Source: Nocardioides marmorisolisilvae
Lineage (GTDB): Bacteria > Actinomycetota > Actinomycetes > Propionibacteriales > Nocardioidaceae
DNA length: 64,000 bases
Direction of reading: 5' to 3'
NCBI RefSeq assembly: GCF_003725775.1
Contig: NZ_RJSG01000002.1
Coordinates: 124,001 to 188,000, forward strand
This document shows, in pieces, positions 16,778 to 24,888 of the stretch. The number at the start of each line of letters is the position of its first letter. Positions within the stretch are counted from its first letter, which is position 1. The notes under the pieces are model-generated. The model was not told the origin of the DNA. It worked only from the letters and a program-made list of their open reading frames with translations, and did not search any database. Both the position numbers and the translations under genes were made by a program.

Positions 16778-17539
16778 ATGCGACGGATGGCGGCGGTGGC
16801 GGCAGGGATCCTGGTGGCGTTGGCACTGGCGGTGCCGGCGCGCGCGGACGGTCCGACGGCCCAACCGGTGGAGACCGTGCCGGCGACCGGAGCCGTGTTC
16901 TACCCGAGCCTGCTCGGGCTGCTGCCGCTGCTCGGCGGTCCGCACTTCTGCTCGGCGAGCGTGCTGCACTCGCCGTCGAAGAACCTCGTCGCGACCGCCG
17001 CGCACTGCGTGTTCGGCACCGGCGTCGGGATCGAGTTCGCGCCACTGCTGCACGACAACGTGCTGCCCGCCGGCACCTGGACGGTGCAGCGCATCTACAT
17101 CGACCCCGAGTGGACCAAGTCCTTCGACCCGCGCCACGACATCGCGATCCTGCGGGTGGCGCCGCGAGCGGGCAAGCAGCTCGAGGACGTCGTACCGGGT
17201 CAGCCGCTCGGGACGCCGATCGCCGGTGCCCCGGTGACGGTGAGCGGGTACCCAATGGGCAGCCGTGGCCGGCCGGTGACCTGCACCGCTCCGCTGGCCC
17301 TGGTCGACGGGTACTCGAGCATCGGCTGCGCCGGCTTCGGGGACGGCACCAGTGGCGGACCCTGGGCGCAGGACGGACACCTGGTCGGTGTCATCGGAGG
17401 GCTGGAGCAGGGCGGCTGCGCGCCGGACGTCGAGTACAGCACTCCGTTCGGGGCGAGCGTGCAGGCGTTGTTCGCGCGGGCTGTAGCCGGCGGCGCCGGC
17501 GACGTGGTGCCGATCGGGTTCACCGCGAACGCCTGCTGA
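16778..17539 (+). CDS. Secreted trypsin-like serine protease
   Basis: A 253-aa S1-family protease. Signal peptide MRRMAAVAAGILVALALAVPARA is probably cut after residue 23. The catalytic triad is complete: His76 in VATAAHCV, Asp121 in RHDIAILRV and Ser192 in GDGTSGGPW. Cys58 and Cys77 form the usual disulfide around the active-site His. A negatively charged S1 pocket residue expected for true trypsin specificity is not clear, so cleavage preference is unknown. Only a short stretch separates the signal peptide from the protease core, and the protein ends about 30 residues after the last conserved strand, so there is no large propeptide. Confidence 0.87.
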   Translation: MRRMAAVAAGILVALALAVPARADGPTAQPVETVPATGAVFYPSLLGLLPLLGGPHFCSASVLHSPSKNLVATAAHCVFGTGVGIEFAPLLHDNVLPAGTWTVQRIYIDPEWTKSFDPRHDIAILRVAPRAGKQLEDVVPGQPLGTPIAGAPVTVSGYPMGSRGRPVTCTAPLALVDGYSSIGCAGFGDGTSGGPWAQDGHLVGVIGGLEQGGCAPDVEYSTPFGASVQALFARAVAGGAGDVVPIGFTANAC

Positions 17540-17572
17540 TCCGCCGTGTGACGACGGCGACAACAAAAGCGA

Positions 17573-17601
17573 TTGCGTTTGAAAATGACCGGTCGTATTG
17601 T
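17573..17601 (+). promoter_or_regulatory. Autoregulated leaderless promoter of the tetR gene
   Basis: TTGCGT (17573-17578), 17-bp spacer, TATTGT (17596-17601), then 6 nt and ATG. The palindrome GACCGGTC (17587-17594), within ATGACCGGTCGT, sits between the two hexamers. The same 12-bp core, differing at two positions, lies before the next gene at 18221-18232, so TetR probably represses itself here. Confidence 0.65.
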
Positions 17602-17607
17602 TTCGGC

Positions 17608-18198
17608 ATGCCTCGACCTCGACTCAGTGACGGAACGCGCCGGCGCCTGCTGGACGCGAGCGTCACCAACTTCCTCGAGCGGGGTTTCCACGGCACCGGG
17701 ATCCAGCAGGTGCTGGACGAGGTCGGCGTGCCGAAGGGGTCCTTCTACAACTACTTCGCGAGCAAGGAGGACTGGGGCGTCGCGGTGATCGGCCACTACG
17801 CGGACACCTGCTCGCGCCAGCTGGTCGAGGCGCAGGACGGTGCGAAGACGCCGGTCGAGTCGCTGCGCCGGTTCTTCGAGCTGCAGATGCGCGACTTCGA
17901 GCGGACCGATTTCGTCGGCGGCTGCCTGCTGGCGAACCTCGCCGGCGAGCTCGACGGGAGCGAAGCGACCCGGCGTGCCCTGCGGGACGCGTTCGACGGG
18001 TGGCGCGACGGCATCCGCGACCTGATCGCGGCCGGCCAGACGCAGGGCCTCGTCCGCGACGACATGACGGCCCTCGAGCTCGCCGAGATGCTGCTGGAGT
18101 CGTGGGAGGGCGCCGTGATCCGGATGAAGATCGACAAGAGCCTGGCTCCGGTACGCCGCACCCTCGACCGCCTGCTGGACGGCTACTTCCGGCCCTAA
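17608..18198 (+). CDS. TetR/AcrR-family transcriptional regulator
   Basis: A 196-aa repressor. The N-terminal helix-turn-helix is clear (RRRLLDASVTNFLERGFHGTGIQQVLDEV in pieces, then GVPKGSFYNYFASKEDW, residues about 34-50). The ligand domain has the LANLAGEL and LLESWEGAVIRMK segments of the TetR_C group seen in regulators of quinone- or electrophile-responsive reductases. Start ATG 17608 follows a leaderless promoter. Two matching palindromes, one in its own promoter and one before the following SDR gene, support local autoregulation and control of the SDR-tautomerase pair. The inducer is unknown. Confidence 0.88.
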   Translation: MPRPRLSDGTRRRLLDASVTNFLERGFHGTGIQQVLDEVGVPKGSFYNYFASKEDWGVAVIGHYADTCSRQLVEAQDGAKTPVESLRRFFELQMRDFERTDFVGGCLLANLAGELDGSEATRRALRDAFDGWRDGIRDLIAAGQTQGLVRDDMTALELAEMLLESWEGAVIRMKIDKSLAPVRRTLDRLLDGYFRP

Positions 18199-18217
18199 TT
18201 TTTTTTGAGTTCATTAG

Positions 18218-18235
18218 AAGACGACTGGTCGTCTT
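18218..18235. promoter_or_regulatory. TetR operator AAGACGACTGGTCGTCTT upstream of the SDR gene
   Basis: Perfect 8-bp arms with a 2-bp centre, 19 bp before the SDR start codon. It shares the core ACGACTGGTCGT with the site in the tetR promoter (ATGACCGGTCGT, 10 of 12 identical). Confidence 0.7.
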
Positions 18236-18254
18236 GATTGAGAGGAGAAAAAAG

Positions 18255-18986
18255 ATGGCACGAACTGTGATCGTCACGGGGTCCTCGAGCGGGATCGGTC
18301 TCGACCTCGCCCGGGCGCTCGTCGAGCGCGGGGACAACGTGGTTCTGCACGGTCGCGACGAGGAGAAGCTCGCCAAGGCCGTGGTCCAGGTAGGCGGCGA
18401 CCGGCAGGTCGTGGCCGTGGCCGGCGACGTGCGGCAGGCCAAGGTCGGCGAGTCCCTCGTGCGGGCCGCGGTCGACGCCTTCGGGCGCGTCGACGCACTG
18501 GTCAACAGCGCCGGCAGCTTCGGCGCGAAGCCGTTCGTCGACGTCGAGGAGTCGGACCTCGACGAGTTCCTCGGTGGCAACCTGAAGGGCACCTTCTTCA
18601 CCACCCAGGCGGCCGTGCGGCAGATGATCGCCCAGGGCGGTGGCGGCAGCGTGGTGAACATCGGCACGGTGTTCGTCGACCACGCGCTGACCGGCTTCCC
18701 GTCCTCGGCCCCGTTGGTCAGCAAGGGTGCCGTGCACACGCTGACGACGGCCCTGGCCGCGGAGCTCGCCCCGCACCAGATCCGGGTCAACCTGATCGCG
18801 CCCGGCATCATCCGGACGCCGATGCACGACCCGAGCGCCGGGGAGACGATGGGCGCACTCCACCTGCTGAACCGGATCGGCGAGGTCGACGAGACCACGG
18901 CAGGCATCCTGTTCCTGCTCGACTCCAGCTTCACCACCGGCCACGTGCTGCGCGTCGACGGCGGCTACGTCGCAGGACGGAGCTGA
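18255..18986 (+). CDS. Short-chain dehydrogenase/reductase-like protein lacking the catalytic Tyr
   Basis: A 243-aa protein with the classical SDR fold: cofactor motif TGSSSGIG (8-15), VNSAG (83-87), and the late IRVNLIAPGIIRTPM. The catalytic YxxxK motif is altered: Lys157 is present but Pro153 occupies the Tyr position (SAPLVSKGA), and the usual Ser is Thr138 in VVNIGTVF. It may be a non-catalytic nucleotide-binding protein or use another mechanism. GAGGAG ends 7 nt before ATG 18255. It is preceded by a TetR operator and followed 2 bp later by a tautomerase gene, so the pair forms a TetR-controlled unit. Confidence 0.8.
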   Translation: MARTVIVTGSSSGIGLDLARALVERGDNVVLHGRDEEKLAKAVVQVGGDRQVVAVAGDVRQAKVGESLVRAAVDAFGRVDALVNSAGSFGAKPFVDVEESDLDEFLGGNLKGTFFTTQAAVRQMIAQGGGGSVVNIGTVFVDHALTGFPSSAPLVSKGAVHTLTTALAAELAPHQIRVNLIAPGIIRTPMHDPSAGETMGALHLLNRIGEVDETTAGILFLLDSSFTTGHVLRVDGGYVAGRS

Positions 18987-18988
18987 CC

Positions 18989-19189
18989 ATGCCGTACGTG
19001 AACATCCGGGTCACCGACGAGGGCGTCACGCCGGAGCAGAAGGCGGCCTTGATCCGCGGCGTGACCGACCTGCTGGTCGACGTGCTCGACAAGAACCCGG
19101 CGACGACGCACGTCGTCATCGACGAGGTCCCCGTGGACAACTGGGGGGTCGCGGGCCTGACGTTCGAGGAGTACCTCAAGGCTCACTAG
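18989..19189 (+). CDS. 4-oxalocrotonate tautomerase-family protein
   Basis: A 66-aa small tautomerase. After removal of Met the N-terminus is Pro (MPYVNIRVTDEGVTPEQKAAL), the catalytic base of this superfamily; the body LIRGVTDLLVDVLDK and THVVIDEVPVDNWGVAG matches the 4-OT-like group that acts as a hexamer on 2-hydroxymuconate-type enols. Arg residues at the usual 11 and 39 positions are not obvious, so the substrate is uncertain. It follows the SDR gene by 2 bp, is presumably co-regulated by TetR, and is closed off by a strong hairpin. Confidence 0.82.
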   Translation: MPYVNIRVTDEGVTPEQKAALIRGVTDLLVDVLDKNPATTHVVIDEVPVDNWGVAGLTFEEYLKAH

Positions 19190-19194
19190 GGGCT

Positions 19195-19225
19195 GGCGCC
19201 GGGACCTGATGGCGGTCCCGGCGCC
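19195..19225 (+). terminator. Stem-loop terminator of the SDR-tautomerase unit
   Basis: GGCGCCGGGACC (19195-19206) pairs perfectly with GGTCCCGGCGCC (19214-19225) around a 7-base loop, 6 bp after the tautomerase stop. No U-run follows. Confidence 0.75.
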
Positions 19226-19312
19226 GGTCCGACCGGTTTGAGGATTCGTCCCGCAAGCGCCGCCCGCGCCCGGTAGCGTCGCGCCCGCGGGGGCATTCTG
19301 AGGGAGACCATG

Positions 19313-20347
19313 ATGTCGCTGCATGCTGCACCCAGGCCGCGAACCCGCACCGCGAAGAAGTGGATGGCCGCACTCGCCGTCGCCGCCATCGCGATGTTCG
19401 CCACCAGCTCGGCCCAGGCCGACGGCGGTCTGCCGGACGGCTTCGTGCCGCTGGCCACGCCGTTCAAGCTGGCCACCAACCAGACCATGGCCGCCCACGC
19501 GGTCCTCGACAAGGTCGCCACCGGCGGCACCACCACGGTGCCGACGTACGCGTCCTCGGTGTACCTGACCATCTCGGTCAAGAGCGGCAAGGCCGCCGGC
19601 AACCTGCTGGTCTACCCGACCGGCAACCCCGACGGCGTCGTCGACCTGAGCTGGACAGCCGGGCAGACCGTCTCGGCCACCACGGTCGCGCAGGTCGGGC
19701 TGAAGAACTCGGTGCGGTTCGAGAACCAGAGCACCGGGTCCGTCATCGTCACCACCACCATCGCCGGGTACGCCGGCGGCGGAGCCCAGGGCCCGAAGGG
19801 TGACACCGGGCCGAAGGGCGACACCGGTGCTCCGGGTACGCCGGGAGCTCCGGGTACGCCGGGAGCTCCGGGTGCCAAGGGCGACACCGGGCCCAAGGGT
19901 GACACCGGGCCCGCAGGTGGCAGCGGCTTGTCGATGCGGCTGATCACCGACACGGCCACCACCAAGACCGTGGCCACGTACAACGGCTGGACCTTTGCGG
20001 CGGTGTGCAACCCGACCAACGGGACGACCAACACCGCGCTCGGCATCTACGTCACCCCGCCGAGCGGCGTGCTGTTCAACACCCGTGGCACCAACCCGTG
20101 GCTGGAGGACAGCGCGGGCGCGACTGGCACCCAGGCCCTCGGCCTCAACAACGCCAGCGGTACGACCTTGATCGCGGGGAACACGGTTACCGCCGGCCAC
20201 CTGCGCAACCAGTGGAGCAGTCCCGCGATCGTGAGTGGCTCTGATGGCCTGACCTTCGCGCTGACGTACAACTTCACCATCTCGGCTCAGGCAACCGTGC
20301 TCCCGCACGCCTGCGACCTGGAAGGTGTGATCATTCCGGCCCAGTAG
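19313..20347 (+). CDS. Secreted collagen-like protein with C-terminal globular domain
   Basis: A 344-aa exported protein. An Arg/Lys-rich start and hydrophobic stretch (KKWMAALAVAAIAMFATSS) end in AQADGG, a signal peptide. Residues about 38-160 form a beta-rich domain (VYLTISVKSGKAAGNLLVY). Then comes a block of about 14 Gly-X-Y triplets (GPKGDTGPKGDTGAPGTPG and onward) resembling bacterial collagen, capable of triple helix formation, followed by a roughly 145-residue C-terminal domain with one likely disulfide (AVCNPTNG and HACDLEG). AGGGAG lies 6 nt before ATG 19313; an ATG at 19310 is also possible. It is likely a surface or extracellular trimer, flanked by other exported proteins. Confidence 0.8.
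   Translation: MSLHAAPRPRTRTAKKWMAALAVAAIAMFATSSAQADGGLPDGFVPLATPFKLATNQTMAAHAVLDKVATGGTTTVPTYASSVYLTISVKSGKAAGNLLVYPTGNPDGVVDLSWTAGQTVSATTVAQVGLKNSVRFENQSTGSVIVTTTIAGYAGGGAQGPKGDTGPKGDTGAPGTPGAPGTPGAPGAKGDTGPKGDTGPAGGSGLSMRLITDTATTKTVATYNGWTFAAVCNPTNGTTNTALGIYVTPPSGVLFNTRGTNPWLEDSAGATGTQALGLNNASGTTLIAGNTVTAGHLRNQWSSPAIVSGSDGLTFALTYNFTISAQATVLPHACDLEGVIIPAQ
19829..19873 (+). repeat. 18-bp tandem repeat encoding the Gly-X-Y collagen stretch
   Basis: Two and a half exact copies of an 18-bp unit (GCTCCGGGTACGCCGGGA) encoding A-P-G-T-P-G. Such repeats can expand or contract and so change the collagen length. Confidence 0.85.
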
Positions 20348-20426
20348 GGGACAAATCGATCGGCGACGCCGCCCCCGAGACGTAAACCTGCCGCGATCGG
20401 CGGGACCTCAGGTGTAGAAACGAAGG

Positions 20427-21857
20427 GTGACTCCGTTTCACCGCCTGACCCTCGTCTCGGGGGCGGCGGTGCTCGCCCTGACGGCGGCGGGATGCGGGGG
20501 GTCGGCGCTCGATCCGAAGACTGCCGTACGGGCCAACGCGGCCCTGCACGGGAACGCCCAGGGCACCACGAGCACGGTCTCGGCACCCGGGCCGGTGGTC
20601 TCCGCGCCGACGTCGACGCAGGGTCCGAAGAGCACGGTGCCGGGCGGGCTGCTCCCGGTCGCGGAGCACCCCGGACAGACCAAGACGAACGACCAGGGCT
20701 CGGGGCTGAACCCGAGTGCCCCTGCGTGCACCGCACTGGCCAAGCAGACGGGGATCACGGACACCACCGTCACGATCGCCAACGCCTCGGACATCACCGG
20801 CCCGGTGCCGGGCATCTTCAACTCCGCGCAGCAGGCCACCCGTGCCTTCGCGGCCTACTTCAACGCGCACTCCAGCCTGTGCGGACGCAAGCTCCAGGTG
20901 CTCGACCTCGACACCCGGACCGACGCCGGCGGTGACCAGCGCGCCTACGTCACTGCCTGCGACAAGGCCTTCGCCGCGGTCGGCTCGATGTCGGCGTTCG
21001 ACTCCGGTGGGGCCGCGACCGCTGACCAGTGCGGGCTGCCCGACATCCGGTCGCAGTCGGTCTCCGACACCCGAAACGACTGTCGTACCTGCTTCGGCGC
21101 GCAGGCCACCGAGCTGCACGCCTTCCAGAACGCGATCCCGGACTTCCTGGTCTCCCGGCACGGTGCCGCAGCGAAGAAGTCGGCGATCATCTACGTCCGC
21201 GAAGCCGCGGCCGTCGAGACGGCGAAGTACACCAAGCTCGCCGAGGAGAAGCGCGGCATGAAGTTCGTCTACGACACGACCTTCGACGTCGCCGAGTTCA
21301 ACTACGCGCCGTACGTGCAGGCGATGAAGGACAAGGGCGTGCGCCTGGTCCAGTTCATCGGCTCCTCCGACCAGGCCGTGCGGATGGCCCAGGCGATGCA
21401 GACCTACCAGTTCAAGCCCGACGTCTTCGTCCAGGACGCCACGGCCTACAACCAGAGCTTCCTGAAGACCGGCGGTAGTGCTGTCGAGGGCGCGTACATC
21501 TACGTGAACTTCCTGCCGTTCGAGGCGGCCGGCGGGAACCAGGAGATGAAGCTGTACCGGGCCTGGCTGCAGCAGGTCGCGCCGGGTGCGGTGCCGTCGT
21601 ACTTCGGCCTCTACGCCTGGTCAGCGGCGCGCTTGTTCACCGAGCAGGCCCAAGCGCTGGGCAGCAACCTCACCCGCGCGAACCTGGTACGCCGCATCCG
21701 CGCGGTCAGCCTGTGGACCGACCACGGCCTGCACGCACCGCAGCCGGTCGGGCCCAAGAAGAACTCGAGCTGCTGGCGGTTCCTGCGCGCGCACGACGGC
21801 CGCTGGGTGACGATCGGCAACGACTACATCTGCCACGGCTCGACGGTGATCCGGTAG
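20427..21857 (+). CDS. Lipoprotein substrate-binding protein, branched-chain amino acid type
   Basis: A 476-aa type-1 periplasmic-binding-fold lipoprotein. The signal MTPFHRLTLVSGAAVLALT ends in the lipobox TAAGC (Cys23), then a Ser/Thr/Pro-rich linker to about residue 95. The binding domain VTIANASDITGPVPG, ATRAFAAYFNAHSSLCGRK and LDLDTRTDAGGDQ is clearly paralogous to 12721-13962, with the same conserved cysteines (CRTC, QCGLP). The ligand is unknown and no permease or ATPase is linked, so it either serves an ABC system elsewhere or acts as a surface sensor. GTG 20427 is the start; AACGAAGGG just upstream is a weak ribosome site. Confidence 0.83.
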   Translation: MTPFHRLTLVSGAAVLALTAAGCGGSALDPKTAVRANAALHGNAQGTTSTVSAPGPVVSAPTSTQGPKSTVPGGLLPVAEHPGQTKTNDQGSGLNPSAPACTALAKQTGITDTTVTIANASDITGPVPGIFNSAQQATRAFAAYFNAHSSLCGRKLQVLDLDTRTDAGGDQRAYVTACDKAFAAVGSMSAFDSGGAATADQCGLPDIRSQSVSDTRNDCRTCFGAQATELHAFQNAIPDFLVSRHGAAAKKSAIIYVREAAAVETAKYTKLAEEKRGMKFVYDTTFDVAEFNYAPYVQAMKDKGVRLVQFIGSSDQAVRMAQAMQTYQFKPDVFVQDATAYNQSFLKTGGSAVEGAYIYVNFLPFEAAGGNQEMKLYRAWLQQVAPGAVPSYFGLYAWSAARLFTEQAQALGSNLTRANLVRRIRAVSLWTDHGLHAPQPVGPKKNSSCWRFLRAHDGRWVTIGNDYICHGSTVIR

Positions 21858-21865
21858 CGGCATTC

Positions 21866-22132
21866 TCAGACCTGCGCGCCCCCGGGGTAGATCGTCGGTG
21901 GCTCCTCGGGAGGACGGGGACCGGATACGTACGCCTCGTACGCCGCGACGCCACACGTCAGCGCCAGCCCTACGAGAATGATCGTCGCGATCACCTGGCC
22001 GGTGGGGTGATGGTCGCACGAGGTCGCGCTGAACAGCGATCCGCAGCCTCCGTCGTAGCCAGCGACGACCAGCGCGATGAGAGCGAAACCGACGGCAAAA
22101 ACGACCAGCACCCGAGCGATGATCCGTTCCAT
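21866..22132 (-). CDS. Small two-helix membrane protein
   Basis: An 88-aa predicted membrane protein. Two hydrophobic segments (RVLVVFAVGFALIALVVAGY and QVIATIILVGLALTCGVAAYEA) flank a short extracytoplasmic loop with two cysteines (GGCGSLFSATSC) that may be disulfide-linked. The C-terminus is Pro-rich (SGPRPPEEPPTIYPGG). Function unknown. It is convergent with the binding-protein gene (8 bp apart) and 39 bp from the end of the next minus-strand gene. Confidence 0.5.
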   Translation of the reverse strand: MERIIARVLVVFAVGFALIALVVAGYDGGCGSLFSATSCDHHPTGQVIATIILVGLALTCGVAAYEAYVSGPRPPEEPPTIYPGGAQV

Positions 22133-22171
22133 GCCGCGAGTGTGTCAGAGCGGGCGGCTCGGGGCGCGCGG

Positions 22172-23428
22172 TCAGCCGAGAACGTCGGCCTCGATCTTCA
22201 TGCCCGCTGCGCGCAGCCGCTTCGCCAGCGCGTCGCCCATCGCGCTCGCCGGGGTCAGCACTCCGTAGCGCTCCGGCAGGTCCTCGCGGTCCAGCGCGAG
22301 CGCCAGCGCGGACTCGCCGAACATCATCGCGGTGGCCTTGTAGCCGGGGTCGCCGGAGGCCGCGGTGATCGAGCGGTAGCGCTTGCCGGTCGTGGTCCTC
22401 GTGAAGGCCTGCAGCTCGAAGAAGCCCTTGTTGCGCGACTCCTCGCTCGGGCCCTCGCCGGGCTTGGGCAGGATCCGGTCCAGGACCCGCCGCGTGGGCT
22501 TGAACGCCAGTCCGGTGAAGAGTGCGCCGACCGCTGCCGAGACACCAGCGGCCGCGACCCGACCGACCAGCTTGTTCTTGCCCAGCGCCATCGCCTCGCC
22601 GTACCGGAAGTCCTTGCCGTAGGCACCGTCGAGCAGGAAGTTCGAGCGCCGCACGATCCGGGTGTTGTAGCTGGCCATGAAGAACGGGCCGAGGGTTCCC
22701 TTCAGGGACGGGTCCACGGTCTCGGCGCTGATGATCGGCATGTCGCTGGGCTCCGAGCTCCGGTGCGCCTGCGGCATGTCGCCGGGACCGGAGGAGAGCG
22801 CTTGCGGGTTCATCAGCACCTTGCGGGCCTCGGGGTCGCGAGCGAGTCCGGTGATCACCCGCATCGAGTCGACGGTGCCGCCAGACGCGCCGCCCCGCAT
22901 CTTGGTGACCACGTTGGTGGTCGCGGTGAGCTCGCCCGCGCCGTCGTCGGTGATCTTGCGGTACAGGGTCCAGACGCCGATGTCGGAGGGGATCGAGTCG
23001 AAGCCGCAGCTCGGAACGATCCGGGCGCCGGTGACGCGCGCGACCTCGTCGACCTTGTCGATCGCGTAGCGCACGAACGGGACCTCGCCGGTCAGGTCGA
23101 TGTAGTCGGTGCCGGCCGAGGCAGCCGCGCCGACCAGGGCCTCGCCGTACTTCAGGTAGGGGCCGACCGTGGTCGCGATCACCCGAGTGCGGGCGACCAT
23201 CGCGTCCAGGGAGCTGGGAGAGTCGGCGTCCGCGACGATCAGCGGCCAGCGCTCGGCCGCGGCGGGAAGACGCTTGCGGAGCTCGGAGAGCTTGGACTCG
23301 CTGCGGCCGGCGAGCGCGATCCGGGTCCCGAGCGGGGCGTTCTGGGCCAGGTACTCCGCGGTCAGCTCGCCGACGAAGCCGGTGGCTCCGAAGACGATGA
23401 CGTCGAATTCACGGGACTGATCGGACAT
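22172..23428 (-). CDS. Saccharopine dehydrogenase-like NAD(P)-binding reductase
   Basis: A 418-aa oxidoreductase with an N-terminal Rossmann fold (VIVFGATGFVGELTAEYLA) and the saccharopine-dehydrogenase NADP domain (ALAGRSESKLSEL, ATTVGPYLKYGEALVGAA, YIDLTGE, PSCGFDSIPSDIG). It belongs to the actinobacterial group containing trans-acting enoyl reductases of lipid assembly (M. tuberculosis Rv2953 type, also about 418 aa), so a role in lipid or polyketide reduction is more likely than lysine catabolism. The start at 23428 is chosen because AGGAG lies 6 nt upstream and MSDQSREFDVIVFGATG is the usual N-terminus. It is divergent from the P450 gene with a 188-bp shared control region. Confidence 0.84.
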   Translation of the reverse strand: MSDQSREFDVIVFGATGFVGELTAEYLAQNAPLGTRIALAGRSESKLSELRKRLPAAAERWPLIVADADSPSSLDAMVARTRVIATTVGPYLKYGEALVGAAASAGTDYIDLTGEVPFVRYAIDKVDEVARVTGARIVPSCGFDSIPSDIGVWTLYRKITDDGAGELTATTNVVTKMRGGASGGTVDSMRVITGLARDPEARKVLMNPQALSSGPGDMPQAHRSSEPSDMPIISAETVDPSLKGTLGPFFMASYNTRIVRRSNFLLDGAYGKDFRYGEAMALGKNKLVGRVAAAGVSAAVGALFTGLAFKPTRRVLDRILPKPGEGPSEESRNKGFFELQAFTRTTTGKRYRSITAASGDPGYKATAMMFGESALALALDREDLPERYGVLTPASAMGDALAKRLRAAGMKIEADVLG

Positions 23429-23616
23429 CTGCACTCCTGGGGTGGTGCTGAAGGATGTTCGATCCTGGCACAACGGCTCCGGCAGGGACATCCGCCAGTG
23501 GGACTACCCGGCGGCGGTGGTGTTCAGGGGAGGTTCAGGCGCTCGGTAGCATGCTGCAAGCAGATTCCTCCAGCAGCTGCCAGGCACCCGTCTTAGCAAA
23601 GGGCCCTCGACGACCC

Positions 23617-24888
23617 ATGAGCCTCCTCTCCCAGGCGAAGTCCGCCGTGATGAAGCGCGTCATCGCGCGCACCGGCGGCCTCGACCTCACCAAGCTGGAA
23701 AAGATCCCGAACCGGCTCGCGTGGCCGCTGCTGCGCGACGGCGTGGACCCGAACCCGCGCGTGACCGCGGCCCGGGCCAAGGACCCGGTCACCCGGCTCA
23801 CCTCGATCATGGGCCTCGAGGTCTGGATGATCACCGGGTACGACGAGGCCCGCGAGGTGCTCGGCAACGTCAACCACTCCACCGACATCCGCCCCTACAT
23901 GGGCGCCAGCGGTGACGTGGAGAAGGGCGATATCGGCGGGCTCGGGTTCACCGACCCGCCCGAGCACACCCGGCAGCGCAAGCTCCTCCAGGGCGAGTTC
24001 ACGATGCGCCGGCTGGCGCGGTTGAAGCCGAAGATCGAGGAGATCATCGAGGCCCAGCTCGACGAGACCGAGGCGGCGGCCGCGGCCAACGGCGGCGTCG
24101 TCGACCTGGCTCAGACCTTCGCATTCCCGGTGCCGTTCCAGGTGATCTGCGACCTGCTCGGCCTGCCCGCCGAGAAGCGGGAGACCTTCCGAACCCTGGC
24201 CAGCGCGCGCTTCGACATCACCGAGGGCGGTGCCGGCGCGGTCGGTGCCATCGGCGGATCACGCGAGTTCCTGCTTGCCGAGACCGCGCGCCAGCGCCAC
24301 GACCCAGGCCCCGGCCTGATCGGCCAGATCGTCCGCGAGCACGGCGACGAGATCAACGACTTCGACCTCGGCGGCCTCGCCGACGGCGCGTTCACCGGCG
24401 GCCTGGAGACCAGCGCCTCGATGCTCGCGCTCGGCACCCTGGTGCTGCTCCAGCACCCGGGTCTGTGGAAGTCGCTGGCCGAGGACCCCGACAGCGTCGA
24501 GGACATCGTCGAGGAGCTGCTGCGCCACCTCTCGGTCGTGCAGATCGCCTTCCCGCGGTTCGTGAAGGAGGACGTCGTCGTCGGCGGCCACCGGATCAAG
24601 AAGGGCTCGGTCATGCTGACCCACCTGCCCGCCGCTAGCCGCGACCCGCGCTCGACGCCGGGTGAGGAGCTCTGCCCGATGAAGGAGTCCTCGAACCACG
24701 TCGCCTTCGGCCACGGTCTGCACCGCTGCGTCGGTGCCGAGCTCGCACGCATGGAGCTGCGGGCCGCCTACCCGGCTCTCGCCAAGCGCTTCCCGAACAT
24801 GGCGCTGGCCGTCGACCCGAAGCAGCTGCAGTTCCACGCCAAGTCGATCGTCTACGGCATTGAGGCTTTGCCGGTCACGCTTGGGTGA
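23617..24888 (+). CDS. Cytochrome P450 monooxygenase
   Basis: A 423-aa soluble bacterial P450. Signature elements: heme-ligand loop FGHGLHRCVGAELAR with Cys371; ExxR pair Glu300-Arg303 in EELLRH; I-helix GGLETSASM (261-269), in which the usual acid-alcohol pair is Glu264-Thr265; and TDPPEHTRQRKLL in the C-helix region. Typical partners (ferredoxin, reductase) are not adjacent, so electrons must come from elsewhere. Start ATG 23617 lies 188 bp from the divergent reductase gene; the longer upstream reading frame has no conserved residues. Substrate unknown; the lipid-reductase neighbour hints at a lipid or terpenoid. Confidence 0.93.
   Translation: MSLLSQAKSAVMKRVIARTGGLDLTKLEKIPNRLAWPLLRDGVDPNPRVTAARAKDPVTRLTSIMGLEVWMITGYDEAREVLGNVNHSTDIRPYMGASGDVEKGDIGGLGFTDPPEHTRQRKLLQGEFTMRRLARLKPKIEEIIEAQLDETEAAAAANGGVVDLAQTFAFPVPFQVICDLLGLPAEKRETFRTLASARFDITEGGAGAVGAIGGSREFLLAETARQRHDPGPGLIGQIVREHGDEINDFDLGGLADGAFTGGLETSASMLALGTLVLLQHPGLWKSLAEDPDSVEDIVEELLRHLSVVQIAFPRFVKEDVVVGGHRIKKGSVMLTHLPAASRDPRSTPGEELCPMKESSNHVAFGHGLHRCVGAELARMELRAAYPALAKRFPNMALAVDPKQLQFHAKSIVYGIEALPVTLG

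Noticed and set aside
19790-19920. Repeats in the collagen-like gene considered as a CRISPR or VNTR array outside genes
   Set aside because: The units are in frame and encode Gly-X-Y triplets without spacers.
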